This document shows, one piece after another, positions 36,801 to 47,514 of a DNA stretch of 64,000 bases. The notes under the pieces were generated by a model. The model did no database searches, was not told the DNA's origin, and was given only the letters and a program-made list of their open reading frames with translations. The stretch comes from Mytilus trossulus (taxonomy: Eukaryota > Mollusca > Bivalvia > Mytilida > Mytilidae), in assembly GCF_036588685.1 (NCBI RefSeq), contig NC_086383.1:35658171-35722170 (forward strand). The letters are read 5' to 3'. Within the stretch, counting starts at the first letter, position 1. Each line of letters starts with the position of its first letter. The translations under genes were made by a program, and so were the position numbers.

Positions 36801-38359
36801 CATTTATAATTTGAACAGTGTATCGTACTTTGATAATTGGCCGTTTCATAATTTAAAGCATCATGGGTAATTTCATTGTTCGTACCCCAAAATGAAAATA
36901 AGGTCACGTCATTGGTTAAATTTCAATTGTTTATGACATTTTTAACCAATCAGGACATTTTGGTGTACACTTTTGAAAATACTACCCATGATGCATAAGA
37001 TTCTGAAATGGCCAATTATACTTGTGTGTTCACACATGTCACAAGTAATATTTGATATCAATTTACGGTGTATCCACTATCGGATGCATTCAGGGAGGTA
37101 GAATTGTTAATAGTGTGTTTCAGATATACCTGCGAGTTAAAGATTTAGAACAAAATGTTGGTCAATTAAAACGATTATATTTTTTGTTTTCCCTTATGTT
37201 CAAAGGAGGATGTTTATTTTGTAACTTTTATAAAACATCTCCATCCCCTTAAAGGATTATGCTTACGCGATCAATGCCACTTGAATTTATACTTCAATTA
37301 TACATGAAAGGAGATGGCATATCAACCCAACTATTTAATATTCAAATGATTTATATAGGTCAACATGCATTTTGTTAAAAAAAAATGTTGTCTTTATGAT
37401 GTGTAAAGGGATGTAATGTAAAGCAGCAATTATTAACCGATTTATAACATTTCAATCGTTTTAATGTTTTTCTTCTGTATATAACATGTATAATATTAAA
37501 TGCTCTATTTATAGTCTGTAATTTTTTCAGCGGTTCTTAATCAGTCCGGTGGAGTTGAAGGTGGAGGTGGAGGTAGATATAAGAAAAAAATAATTAGAAG
37601 ATGTGGTATGATTGATAGTGAGACACCTATCTTAAAGCTACTAAAGAACGACATGTAGTCCAAGATGGCAAGCGTATCATCCTAATGATTAAAAAAAAAC
37701 GTTGTTTTCTCAAACGTCAAATTTTAAATTACTGTAATACTGATAGTTTTCGAAGGATCTATTTGATAAAACTAAAATTTTAAGCAAACCCCTGTTTTGA
37801 AAAAAAGGACATTAAACATGTTAGATAGATATAGGGAAATGTGGTATGAGTGCCAAAGAGACAACTCTCCATCCAAGTCACAATTCAAAAAATCAATTCA
37901 TTATAGGTCAAATACATGGTCTTCAATACAGAGCCTTGGCTTACACCTAACAGCAAACTATAAAGGGTCCCAAAAAATACAAGTGTTAACGATTATAACG
38001 GGAAAACCAACGGTCTAATCAATATACAAACAAATGAAAAACGAGAAACACTTTTGAATCACACCAACAAACGACAAAAACTGAACACCGGATTCATGAA
38101 TTAGGACAGGTGCAAGTCTGAAGCATATTTGTAATCTAAAACATTTATCTTTTCAGCAGCAACAACAACTACAGCTACAACAACTACAGCTACAACAACT
38201 ACAGCTACAACAACTACAGCTACAACAACTACAGCTACAACATCAATGACAACTACAACAGAACCTTGTATTGATGACCCACGTCTCAATTGCGATATTG
38301 AAGCCTGCGATACAGGCTTAGCTATGTTTTGTCCGGTTACTTGTAATTTGTGTCCATAA
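33892..38359 (+). CDS. Secreted Thr-rich protein with a C-terminal ShKT-type domain (four exons)
   Basis: Four exons join in phase 1 throughout: 33,892-34,126 (donor CTGT/GTAAGT), 36,457-36,480 (acceptor TTTCAAG, donor GAG/GTGAGT), 37,531-37,572 (acceptor TTTTTTCAG, donor GGAG/GTAGAT) and 38,157-38,359 (acceptor CTTTTCAG). The total is about 167 residues. Residues 1-20 are a signal peptide (MKYLLLLVLL...VNA). A Tyr/Pro-containing segment follows (VYYPYPVLTSP), then a Gly run at the exon 3 end. Exon 4 has a Thr-rich linker built from 15-bp repeats encoding TTTTA about five times, likely O-glycosylated. It ends in six cysteines in about 30 residues with spacing C-7-C-4-C-7-C-3-C-2-C, ending TCNLCP. 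That spacing resembles the ShKT fold found in secreted enzymes, matrix proteins and venom peptides; a toxin role is not implied. Exon 4 could start 3 bases later (CAGCAG). The 24-bp exon 2 and the exact exon 3 donor are the least certain parts. Confidence 0.72.
34905..35165 (-). repeat. SINE-like dispersed repeat copy, inverted
   Basis: Read on the - strand it runs from ATGTGGTATGAGTTCCAATG through AGACAACTCTCCATCCAAAT, AATGTACGGCCTTCAACACG and AAAGGGCC to GACAACTACATTAG. This is an almost full-length copy. Confidence 0.75.
35325..35400 (-). repeat. Dispersed ACCAGGATTA-family fragment, inverted
   Basis: CACTGATGAGTCTTATGTGG, then GCGCGCGTCTGACGTA and TGGTACC, is the reverse complement of the family at 29,578. 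Confidence 0.6.
37590..37645 (+). repeat. SINE-like repeat 5' fragment
   Basis: AGAAGATGTGGTATGATTGA followed by TAGTGAGACACCTATCTTAA matches only the first 45 bases of the common block. It begins about 18 bases after the exon 3 donor of the ShKT-type gene. Confidence 0.55.
37828..38110 (+). repeat. SINE-like dispersed repeat copy in the last intron of the ShKT-type gene
   Basis: GGGAAATGTGGTATGAGTGCC, AGACAACTCTCCATCCAAGT, CAATACAGAGCCTTGGCTTACA, GAAAAACGAGAAACAC and ACAACAAACGACAAAAACTG-like segments follow each other in family order. It ends about 50 bases before exon 4. Confidence 0.7.
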
Positions 38360-38377
38360 TGTAGTAGGTGTCAAGCA

Positions 38378-38383
38378 AATAAA
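38378..38383 (+). promoter_or_regulatory. Polyadenylation signal of the ShKT-type gene
   Basis: AATAAA starts 19 bases after the TAA stop at 38,359, inside CAAGCAAATAAAGATTAACG. Such a short spacing is compact but workable, and no better signal lies between it and the stop. Confidence 0.6.
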
Positions 38384-38484
38384 GATTAACGTTTAGTTTT
38401 CACTTGCATGAGGAATTGCAGCTCAAGGTGTCTTCATTAATGAATAAAGATTTCAAACGAATTAAGAATCAAATATAAACCAAA

Positions 38485-38715
38485 GAAGATGTGGAATGAT
38501 TATTCAATGACATATCTCTTCGCAAGATACCAAATGTATCAGAAATTATCAAATATAGGTCATCGTAACGCCTTCAACAAGAAGTAAAACTCATACTGTT
38601 TAATAAGCTATAAAAGGTACCAAAATGACAAATGTAAAACAATTCAAACGAGAAAAACTAAAGGCCTGATTAATATGATGTACCGCAATAAACTACAACC
38701 TCCTGAATTGGGACA
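38485..38715 (+). repeat. SINE-like dispersed repeat copy
   Basis: AGAAGATGTGGAATGATTAT, CGTAACGCCTTCAACAAGAA, GCTATAAAAGGTACCAAAAT and ACAATTCAAACGAGAAAAAC follow the family order. It lies about 100 bp downstream of the ShKT-type gene. Confidence 0.65.
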
Positions 38716-40257
38716 GGTAGATGCTTACTGTGTCGTTGTTAAATTTCAAGGCTCAGTAAACTACATTTCCGTAAAAATCAGAACGTTCCAGTCCGGTCTT
38801 GTATGTAGTATTTTGTATATTGATGTTGAATATTTCTTGTTTTTGCCACATTTTAGATTTTTGTTATTTTCCCTTTCATTCCTTTGTTATCTTCTCACAC
38901 TTATTCACACAACTTTAGATGTATGTGTCAAAGATATGAAACCGTACTTTAAATCGACATAAAATGAATGCATTACTTCGCAGCGACAACAGATAATATA
39001 CTTGCAATTTAATTCTGATTTTTGAAACTCGTTTATTCTCACTGAAAGATAGAGTTGCAAATAAGCACATAACATTTCTTAAGGTGTTTCTTGTAGTACT
39101 TTATTTAATAATAATTCAATTTATTTTTGATGATTAATTTTCACTTAGTGTATTTACATATTGGAGGACCTATATAATGTATTCACAGTTTTTAAACATG
39201 GAATTTTTCCTTCATAACAAAAACAACTAATGTTATACCAAAACCGGCAAATGTCACAACTCACGCAATCGTATCATTATATAAACATGTATCGACATAA
39301 ATGATCTGATTAGAGATAAATATAATTTTATCAATAATCTTTTTTTCTGAACATCCATTCATTAAAATTCTTCCTGGTTATTTTGAAATTCATAAACAAT
39401 GTTCATAAATAATCAACTATGAATAAATAAGATGAAAGATCATATAGTTATATAAGAATCAAACTAGAAAAAAATAATTAATTTAAAACACAATTTAAAA
39501 ATTGATGGAATATTTACCGTTCATTAGGGTCTTTAATTTTTTTATCATTTGAGTTATTTGGCGTGTTTTTCCATTCATTTTTTTCATGTGTATTTTCTGT
39601 GTATCGCCTCTTTGGACCATTTTTATCTATTCTTCATTGCTAACACCAACCACCATTTAATTAACTTTCAGAAAATCTTAAATATTAAATATATTAGGAA
39701 CAGTTGAAACTTCTGACATTCAATAATAGTTCTGTAGTTGTGTATCTAATTAACGTCACGGAAAAGAATCGTAACTGTTATGGGTAAATTGGATAGCGGG
39801 TGCAATGTTGTTGTTTTTGAATGTCTACAAACAAAAAATTGCATAAACTTTGCATCGCAAGAATAATTAGCTAGACACTATATTGGTAACCTTAACTACA
39901 CAAGAAACACGGAAAATATCGTTTCGTCTCAGCTTCTTGTGTGTGTTCTACTTCTAAAATATAAGTGCTTTTACGAGTTAATAAATACAATCAAAGAAAT
40001 TATCACTTCCTCTTATAAAACATATGAAAAATATGGAATTGCCTATTTTTGAAGTGTAAACAATTCTTTGAAAGTTTTAGATAGGTGATTTTTTGGGGGG
40101 ACCGGGAATACTTGTGTTAAGTGTAAAATCGTCAAATGTTTTTTATACTATTACAAGAGGAAATAGTCTTTACATTGTATGTACACTATACATCTTTGAA
40201 ATTGTTTTGTATCTACATCTATCACGGACTGGGATTTGTCTTTTATCTTAAACTTTA

Positions 40258-40395
40258 TTGTATAGATTTAATTTAAGGACACCTCCGGGAGCAGGAATTT
40301 CTCGTTGCATTGAAGACCTGTTGGTGACCTTCTGCTGTTGTCTGCTCTATGGTCGGGTTGTTGTCTCTTTGGCACATTCCCCATTTCCATTCTCA
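40258..40395 (-). repeat. Dispersed repeat fragment, inverted
   Basis: TGGTCGGGTTGTTGTCTCTT followed by TGGCACATTCCCCATTTCCA and the upstream TCGTTGCATTGAAGACC form a block related to the one at about 54,325-54,420 (GAATGGGAATTGGGGAATGT; CAAAGAGACAACAA), in opposite orientation. Confidence 0.65.
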
Positions 40396-40678
40396 ATTTT
40401 ATTAATATCTAATTCAGGTCATGATCAATGCAAGATGATGATTCCGACTAAGCCACAATGCCATTAACAAGGGCATCATGTCTTCAATTTTTCAACTTTA
40501 TATTTTTACGGGCTTTTGACCAGTTTTGAGTCGATTAAATTCATTTCCCATTTTTATTTTTGAATGTAGGGATTGTACTGAATATAATATTACTTTTCTC
40601 CAGTTCGATCCTTCTTACCTTTTAATATTAAAAAAAGTACGATGGAACATGATAATATTGTTTAAATGTTGATTTCAG

Positions 40679-40761
40679 CGTTTGATGGAGGAAGTTCAAT
40701 AGTTTCATACATTCTAATCACTACAATCTTTGTGCAAGTCTTTTTCCAATATCAAAAGTGA
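40679..40761 (+). CDS. Weak candidate exon with a hydrophobic tail
   Basis: After a good acceptor (TTGATTTCAG) a phase 1 frame reads AFDGGSSIVSYILITTIFVQ and then VFFQYQK before a stop at 40,759-40,761. A strong donor-like GTGAGT starts at 40,758, so it could instead be an internal exon. The hydrophobic C-terminus would suit a membrane or GPI-anchor signal. The phase matches the phase 1 exons of the ShKT-type gene, so an alternative last exon is conceivable. It could equally be chance. Confidence 0.25.
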
Positions 40762-41153
40762 GTGCAGTATTTTTCAATTCCGAAACGTGGCTGCATCATT
40801 GAGACTGTATATTTTTCGTAAATAACTTTCTTACTTTATTTGGGGAAATGAGTGTATTTTAAACTAAGTCTCGTTTTAGTGATGAAATTATATTTCTCAT
40901 TTGTAAAGTTTTCGGTAAAAATTTAATTCACACTTAAATTCAAAATGTTGAAGTTTTATAGATATTTGTATAAAGTTGCCTTCAACTATTAACAAGAAAA
41001 AGGTATTTATATTTTGAACCTGGTGGAGATATTTTGATCAGACGTATACATAGATAACAAACAAAAATTTAATTAGCTTAATTGACAAATGTTTATTTCA
41101 TTAAAAATGAAATTAAAAAGATGTCTAGATGATTTTTTGCTATCAATTCTAAG

Positions 41154-41549
41154 AATAGACCACTTTCGAGTTCATCCGTCACCGGCAAAAACTCGTCAAT
41201 TATGCACGCCTTTATGACGTCATTTACCAGATAGAGGGGCTCGCCTGTATCCCTGCACTATTTACGTTCATCAAGCGTCTTAGTGATCGTCTTTGTGCAG
41301 GATAAACTAGAAATAATGGTTGCTCTGTAGGTACTTACTGACAATTCCCTAATGACAGCAGTGTTGATTGTCAATTTTGAGAATTCAATTTGCCGAATAA
41401 TTCGTACAATATAGAATTATAGTTTTCCAACCACTCGCTCAACATTGGAAGGAAGTGACGACGCCCCTAAACGCACAAATGACGGTGATAAAGGCGCGTA
41501 TGATTGACGAGTTTTTTCCGGTGACGGATGAACTCGAAAGTGGTCTATT
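41154..41549. mobile_element. Foldback MITE with about 65-bp terminal inverted repeats
   Basis: AATAGACCACTTTCGAGTTC at 41,154 and the following ATCCGTCACCGG, AAAACTCGTCAAT and CGCCTTTAT are mirrored at about 41,470-41,549 with few mismatches. The 230-bp interior is non-coding. Confidence 0.8.
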
Positions 41550-41759
41550 ATCACACGATGAAGAACTACCCTTTGATCTTAAAAAAAAAAAAAAAAACAT
41601 AAACACTAAAACATCGAATAAAGCAACGAAAAAATAAAATAACAAAAACATCTGTTGAATGTCACGCAAATTTGTAAATTTTAAAATTTCATATAATAAG
41701 TAAAGTTATAAACATGTTGTGATTTGAAGAATTGACGACTTCAAAATGGTTCTAAATGT

Positions 41760-41817
41760 ATGTATGTGTTACTTTTGGCGACGGTCGGTATTCAAATATT
41801 CAGTGCTGAATGCAAAG
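41760..41817 (+). CDS. Weak candidate first exon encoding a signal peptide
   Basis: ATG at 41,760 opens a 19-codon frame MYVLLLATVGIQIFSAECK that ends at a strong donor (AAAG/GTAAGT) in phase 1. The hydrophobic core followed by FSA/EC fits a secretory signal peptide. I did not find the following exon, so the gene is unproven. Confidence 0.35.
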
Positions 41818-42867
41818 GTAAGTCCCGTTGTCTTGTTTTAATTTTAGTTTCTTATCATTAATTAAAAGAAATTTTCAAAAGAATTCTTAAATGCAATAAC
41901 GACTAATATAACAGATTACAAGTGTGTCGAGTTTTGTGATTGGATAACAACACAGAGTTGTCAGTATATATTCAGGAAACTGCCGGTTTATTTATCTGGT
42001 TTGCGCTAATCCAGTTTTAATTAGCGTGGGGCACTGTCTTCCTGCGGATAAGTGTTCCAGTGTACTAGCACTCTAAAGTCCTGCAACTACGGTAGGCTAG
42101 CACAAAGCAGTCAACATTTACATACACACTTTGGTTTTTTATTTATTTTATTTTATTTTATTTCACTTTTCTTTTTTTTTCTAGTACATACAAAACATCC
42201 CACTAAATATTTTTGCAAAACTCACATACACAAATTTAGGCTTATTGTGGTTTATACATAATATTTGGCATATAAATTCACATACACAATTTGGCATATC
42301 AAAATTATCCGCTCTTTACTTGGCTGCTGGTGTACCAGGACAACGTTGCTGCCGTTCACTGCTGTTTGCTTGGCCAAGCTTTCCTCCTGTTCCTACTTCC
42401 GGTGGCTCCGTGTTTAATAATTATTTATTATTTTGTTTTATTTTATTTTTATTTTTATACAAAATTATTTCTATATTATTTTATTATATTTATTTTTATA
42501 TTCTTTCATTATTTTTTATTATTTTATTATTTATTCAATCTTAAAAATTTTACTTATTTTATTCATTTTTTTATCCAAATTTTTTGCTTTTTAAATTTTT
42601 GTTTTTATTAAACTTTCTTATCATTCTAAATTATTTAAATTACCACATGGTAAAAATATAAATTATTTAATGCCCAAAAAGGCGCAAGCCAGGGCCGACC
42701 GTGCAAGGGCTGTATAGCAAGTCAAGGTCGTTAAAAACTTCCATTTGTTGTTGTTATTTACAACGTTATTTCTCTCTTTTTTTTTTTTTTATCCCATTTG
42801 GAACTTCAACAACGTCATGATAGCACCTGTTCTATGTGACGTATCTCAATCTATACAGAACACTTAA

Positions 42868-43144
42868 GGTGGTACCTAACACCTTGACTATAAATAATTT
42901 GGCTCGTTTAATTTTCATAAAATTTTGACAAAATATTTACTTTGACCCTTTGAAAAAAATATAAAAATTTAAAAAAAACTTGAACCAATCACTTTCTCGG
43001 AAAAAAAATGGTTGGTTATATATAGCAGTTTGACAAACACTAATTTTGATCATCGAGAAGCTTAATATATCCTTAACAATACAACGTAATTAAAACGTTA
43101 AGCTGATTTTACAGAGTAATCTCCCTGTAGTGTTAGGTACCACC
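42868..43144. mobile_element. TTAA-flanked MITE, 277 bp
   Basis: Perfect 15-bp terminal inverted repeats GGTGGTACCTAACAC lie at both ends, with TTAA immediately outside (42,864-42,867 and 43,145-43,148). The interior is AT-rich and non-coding. The structure fits a piggyBac-like non-autonomous element. Confidence 0.85.
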
Positions 43145-43729
43145 TTAAAGAATGCCAGAGCTCAACAATGACGTGAATATGTCAATAAGACCTTTCTAAT
43201 TCAGAATCATGCAATTTACCCTCCAATAACTTAAAATTAATGTTTTAAAGTGTTATTATGAAGAATAACATACACGACGCAATTATTTGTAACAGCAAAT
43301 TACAACCTCCTTCACGTATGCGGAAAATATCAGTTTGGATATTCAATTTGTATTTGTTATAAAAAGTAGTCAAACAAACAGTTAAAAAGTAATCTAAAAA
43401 CAACTTTGTTGAAAATATATTCTTAACGAAAAAAAAGTTTATCAAGAAAAAAAAAATTATTTGTATTAATAACCCAAAACATTCAGAAATAAAAACAAGT
43501 ATGGATATGTATATCTGTTCATATACTGCATTGTATATGTTTTAAGTCCCGACAAATATCGGGTACTGAACAAAAACATTAAGGCAGGAGTAAACCGTAA
43601 TATATGTGTAATGCAGGTCTCAGACAGGGTATATAATGTAACCTTCCCGGTTTAGGGTTTATATTTAATTCGACTACGGCTCAGGGGATATAAACTATAT
43701 GCCAGATCGAAGGTCTCAATATATATAAG

Positions 43730-43772
43730 AAAGAAGATATGGTGTGATTGCCATTGAGACAACTGGTGAGTC
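43730..43772 (+). repeat. SINE-like repeat 5' fragment
   Basis: GAAGATATGGTGTGATTGCC followed by ATTGAGACAACTGG matches the first 40 bases of the common block. Confidence 0.55.
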
Positions 43773-44329
43773 TTTTGAAGACGAGACGCACGTGTGGCGT
43801 AAATACACATTTTAATCCCGGTATATCCACGTGGTTTCTGTATATAATCATTGGACAAGATTACTCCATGTTTTCCGGACATATGTTATATATATTAAAA
43901 GTTATCATTATAATAAATCATAGTTCTTGATGCTTGTACATGTATCGATTCATTATGATTGATTTTTACTATTGTGTTTATGCCAATTATACTGTATCTC
44001 ATCGTCCTACTTGTAAATATCTAGAATACCATATCAGCTCACTAGTTCTGTATTAGACAGATGCTATAATATCGATTGGATTTTTGAGCCAATTATGTTG
44101 TATATCTGTGATATATGTTAACACAGGTTTGATAATTTTCTGTTACATTGTTGCATTGTTGTTTGTTGTTTATTGCTCTTCAGTGTGCTGCTGTTTCGTT
44201 GTTTTCCTTTTTAAGTTGGTGTGTTTCCCTCGGTTTTAATTGTAACCGGATTTGTTTTCTCTCAATTGATTTATGAAGTTTGAATTGAAATATATACTAC
44301 TGTTGCCTTGTTGCTTTGGATGTAGCTGT

Positions 44330-44545
44330 TAGCAACTTTAGATCACAATACGGCCTTAGACAATGACAAAAATATAAACTGCATAGCAAGTTTAGAAGTC
44401 ATTGATATGAAAAACTGACAAAATATATTCGAATGAGAAAACAGGTGTCTGGATAATGTTTAAAATAAAAAAAAACCGATAGAAATAATCGAAAATGAAA
44501 TACAGCAACAAACGGCAACCATTGAATTTCTTGCTAATAATATAG
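44330..44545 (+). repeat. SINE-like repeat, 5'-truncated
   Basis: TACGGCCTTAGACAATGACA, AACTGCATAGCAAG, AATTCGAATGAGAAAAC-like and CAACAAACGGCAACCATTGA sub-blocks occur in family order. The GATGTGGTAT head is not seen. Confidence 0.45.
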
Positions 44546-45398
44546 TAAAGGCACATAAACATGAATACTATTAATGGGTCAAACATGTTTGTGGATGCTC
44601 AAGTTACAATCCGCCCCTAAGTTTGAGATTGGGTGAATCATAAAAACAAATGGTCTAACAATTAAAAAAAATCAGTTTGAAACGGTCTGACTTGCATTAT
44701 TGGTATATGGTTTTAAAACTGTTTTAGGTCATTTCACCTTTAATCCATTCTTGCCAAACCCATTGATCAAACTAAGAATATGTTCCAATTCAGTTTAAAG
44801 ATGTAAACATGTTTTATATACTAAACCCTTATCTATTATCTATCTTCCCGTCAATGAGTGGACTCATTTTTGAGTGTATTTACTCCAGCGTGAATGACTC
44901 CTGGCTTTTGCTCATGACTACAAGGAAACGGAAATTGCTCAAGTATAGTATCATTTGAGTATGTGTATACATTGAATAAGTTATTTTGCTTAAGGTTCAT
45001 GGTGTTGTATGCATTGTCCGCAGAGTAAGAGTTTGGTGAGTCAAATTTTCTCAAAGGACAGAAAAACATATAAAACGTCACAACAGACACGGGCATAGCG
45101 AACGAGTTGAGAAATATAAACACCGTAAGATGGTTCCAAACTGAGGAACATCACCATCCAAAAAGGGAAAATTAAAAAAAGGGAACGAAAAATCGCCCCT
45201 TTTGTCGCCGGTAAATATAAGCGTGGAGTTTCCCGTGAAAACCCGAAATATCTAAATCGAATGGACCGTTTTAATTTGATCTATTTAAAGTAAGTTCCTT
45301 TAGGTATATTTCAGCAGTATATATTGAAAAAGTTTTGGATTACTTAACGAAAAAATGTCATCAAGATAACGGTTAGTGTTGTTGAATTTATCAATTAA

Positions 45399-45638
45399 AT
45401 GCAATTTAGACGGGTCTTTACTGAGTTCGGAGTCATAAACTGTGATTCAGAACAGTACACAAACGGAAAGTCTGCTAATAAAGGGTCACCCAACTTTAAT
45501 ATGTATATAGTGTACACTGTCGATGCCTTTTACACGGGTGATGGTGCTACTTACATTAAATTAGAACTAAGTACCTGTAAAAATCCATATATACGTTATT
45601 ATGTGTATACTGATCATTCGGGAGTGCTCCTTAGATAG
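45399..45638 (+). other. Unassigned open frame after an acceptor-like site
   Basis: Following CAATTTAG, a 76-codon frame reads through with a mixed, non-repetitive composition (VFTEFGVINCDSEQYTNGKS; YTVDAFYTGDGATYIKLEL) to a TAG stop at 45,638. It resembles a real protein segment more than its surroundings do. I do not recognise it, and upstream exons were not found. It could be a terminal exon, a gene fossil or chance. Confidence 0.25.
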
Positions 45639-45825
45639 GAGGAACTTATCAGTAAAAAGTAAACAGTCAGAAACTAGTTAGCATCCCCCTTCCATGATAT
45701 CCCCTTGTTTTGAACACGGCATTTGGCATCAAATATTTAGGTAATTACAGGTCTATTTTACAGTATGTTTATGATAAAAACAGAAAGAACCGTTATATTT
45801 GAAAAATAGCATATAACCGGGTCAA

Positions 45826-46252
45826 ATGAGAAATACTTTTACTTTGATTTTAGTCTGTACTCTGTACTGTTCTCATAATTCTTCAATTTATCCAATGAAC
45901 TATAATTGTTTCGTTTATACACATCAAACACCACCTCTATTTACAACGAAAAATAAGTACATCCCTTGGTATATCCCTTGGCGCAGCAAAATAGTTCCAT
46001 TTGTTTTAACATACAATCCCGCCATTACTAACCTTTCCAGTTTGATCCGTGCACAGGAGTTTGAAATCCTATCAATAAGGAGTCGTCATTTAAGATCACA
46101 TGGGCACGCCCAAGCTGATCTTAAAAAAATTACCATCACCATCAAAGATCACAACTAGGATTGGTCAAAGGCCGACAGACTTGCTCGGGAAAGTTTTTGG
46201 ATAAGAAAGCTCAGGACAGTTTCCCCAGAGGGCATTAATGAAAAAACATAGA
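45826..46252 (+). pseudogene. Retroelement remnant, RT/GIY-YIG type C-terminal fragment
   Basis: One frame carries VPFVLTYNPAITNLSSLIRA and later ITITIKDHN, a TAG stop at 46,156-46,158, then in the same frame DWSKADRLARESFWIRKLRT and VSPEGIN. The order (V)P.V.TYNP, DHN..W, R.RE.FWI..L.T..P.GIN is familiar to me from the C-terminal part of reverse-transcriptase elements carrying a GIY-YIG type nuclease (Penelope-like or related). The in-frame stop and missing RT core show it is dead. Confidence 0.5.
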
Positions 46253-46424
46253 AGAGTCACTCATTTTCCCTACCATCACTAATTTCCTGCCATCACTTGT
46301 GTCCAGTAACTCCGGCTTTTGTACTGATCTCTTACACTTTTCAGGAATTTTTGAATTATACTAGTTTTAATTACAGTTGGTAGGGATGTGTAAATACGCA
46401 GCCACGTTCTATTACTTAACCTTT

Positions 46425-46715
46425 AATATGTTTTATGGTCTGTGCATCTGTCTTTCTGTCCGTCTGTTCGTTCGTCCGTCTGTTCGTTCCTTCCTCCATC
46501 TCACTCACTGTCCAGCTTCAGGCCAAAGTTTTTGGTCAAGGTAGTTTTTTATTAAGTTGAAGTCAAATCAACTTTAAACTTAGTACACATGTTCCCTATG
46601 ATATGATCTTTCTAATTTTAATGCCAAATTAGAGATTTCACCCCAATTTCATGGTCCACTGAACATAGAAAATGATAGTGTGAGTTGGGCATTGGTGTAC
46701 TGGGGACACATTCTT
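46425..46715 (+). repeat. Dispersed repeat with (CTGTCCGT)n head
   Basis: TATGTTTTATGGTCTGTGCA, a TCTGTTCGTTCGTCCG run, then TTTTTGGTCAAGGTAG, GAAGTCAAATCAACTT, CACATGTTCCCTATGATATG and GGACACATTCTTGTT. The same order recurs at 50,190 and 59,205. Confidence 0.8.
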
Positions 46716-47079
46716 GTTATCATTGTAACATTTCCTATATATAACTGTAGCCAGTGCCTTTCTTTAAACAGATTGATATTGCTTAATTGGTAAATTTATT
46801 AGTAAATTTAAGAACTACCCTATAGATAATAGAGTATATTGCACCTGATGTAATTCAGTCAGCATGGTCAGGGGTACTATTTGTACTTGAAAGTAATTTT
46901 TATTAACTTGAAGAAGTAAATTTAAATATACTTATATAAGTCAATTTGTAGGATACTTATACATGTTATATAAGTGAATTTTATTTATTTGTATAGGTAA
47001 AAACAAAATTGGCTAAGTTATGTCCCTTAGACATTAAGATTTTTTTTACTTATATATAAATATAAGTGAAAAAGTCATC

Positions 47080-47340
47080 CTGTGAAAAAGTCATCCTATC
47101 TTCTTTTCTTAAATTCTTAGGATTTCTTTGCTCTTATATAATTTTAAATTGTCTGCCCTTTGCAGATGTCTTTTCTAATCATTTAAGTGCAATTTCATGC
47201 CAGGGTAATAAGTGAAAAAGTCATCCTATCTTCTTTTCTTAAATTCTTAGGATTTCTTTGCTCTAATAGAATTTTAAATTTTCTGCCCTTTGCCATGTTT
47301 GCAGATGTCTTTACTAATCATTTAAGTGTAATTTCATGGG
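47080..47340. repeat. Tandem duplication, unit about 130 bp
   Basis: AGTGAAAAAGTCATCCTATC, TTCTTTTCTTAAATTCTTAG, GATTTCTTTGCTCT, CTGCCCTTTG and CATTTAAGTG(C/T)AATTTCAT occur twice in order. Only the second copy has an extra CCATGTTTG. Confidence 0.8.
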
Positions 47341-47514
47341 CATTGAAAATCCCATTTGTCTGTTATCTTCAGAACACTGGTTATTTACAAGTCCCAAGGA
47401 GCAATTTGTGAAGGCCTTGTGCAAATACTTAAGACCTTTGCAGCTATCCACCAGAGTCTAATTTTATGATGTACATGTAGATTTTTGCAACTAAATTTCA
47501 CTGTTCATTACATA

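Larger units (their letters stand above)
38716..41153. other. Gene-free stretch with one inverted repeat copy and a weak exon
   Basis: AT-rich DNA. Apart from the inverted repeat copy at 40,258-40,395 and the candidate exon at 40,679 I see no supported feature. Confidence 0.5.
41818..45398. other. Gene-free AT-rich stretch
   Basis: It includes a T/A-rich simple region (about 42,420-42,620), a MITE at 42,868-43,144, and SINE-like pieces near 43,730 and 44,330. The moderately GC-rich patch at about 42,305-42,415 (LSALYLAAGVPGQRCCRSLL in one frame) runs into low-complexity T/A sequence and has no clear exon borders. Confidence 0.5.

Noticed and set aside
38101-38289. Protein on the - strand with Val/Ala repeats
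   Set aside because: It is the antisense reading of the Thr-rich 15-bp repeats in the last exon of the ShKT-type gene.
42245-42620. Coding frames of about 100 codons
   Set aside because: Beyond about 42,415 the sequence is low-complexity T/A and codes only Phe, Ile, Leu and Tyr runs. No clear exon borders are seen.
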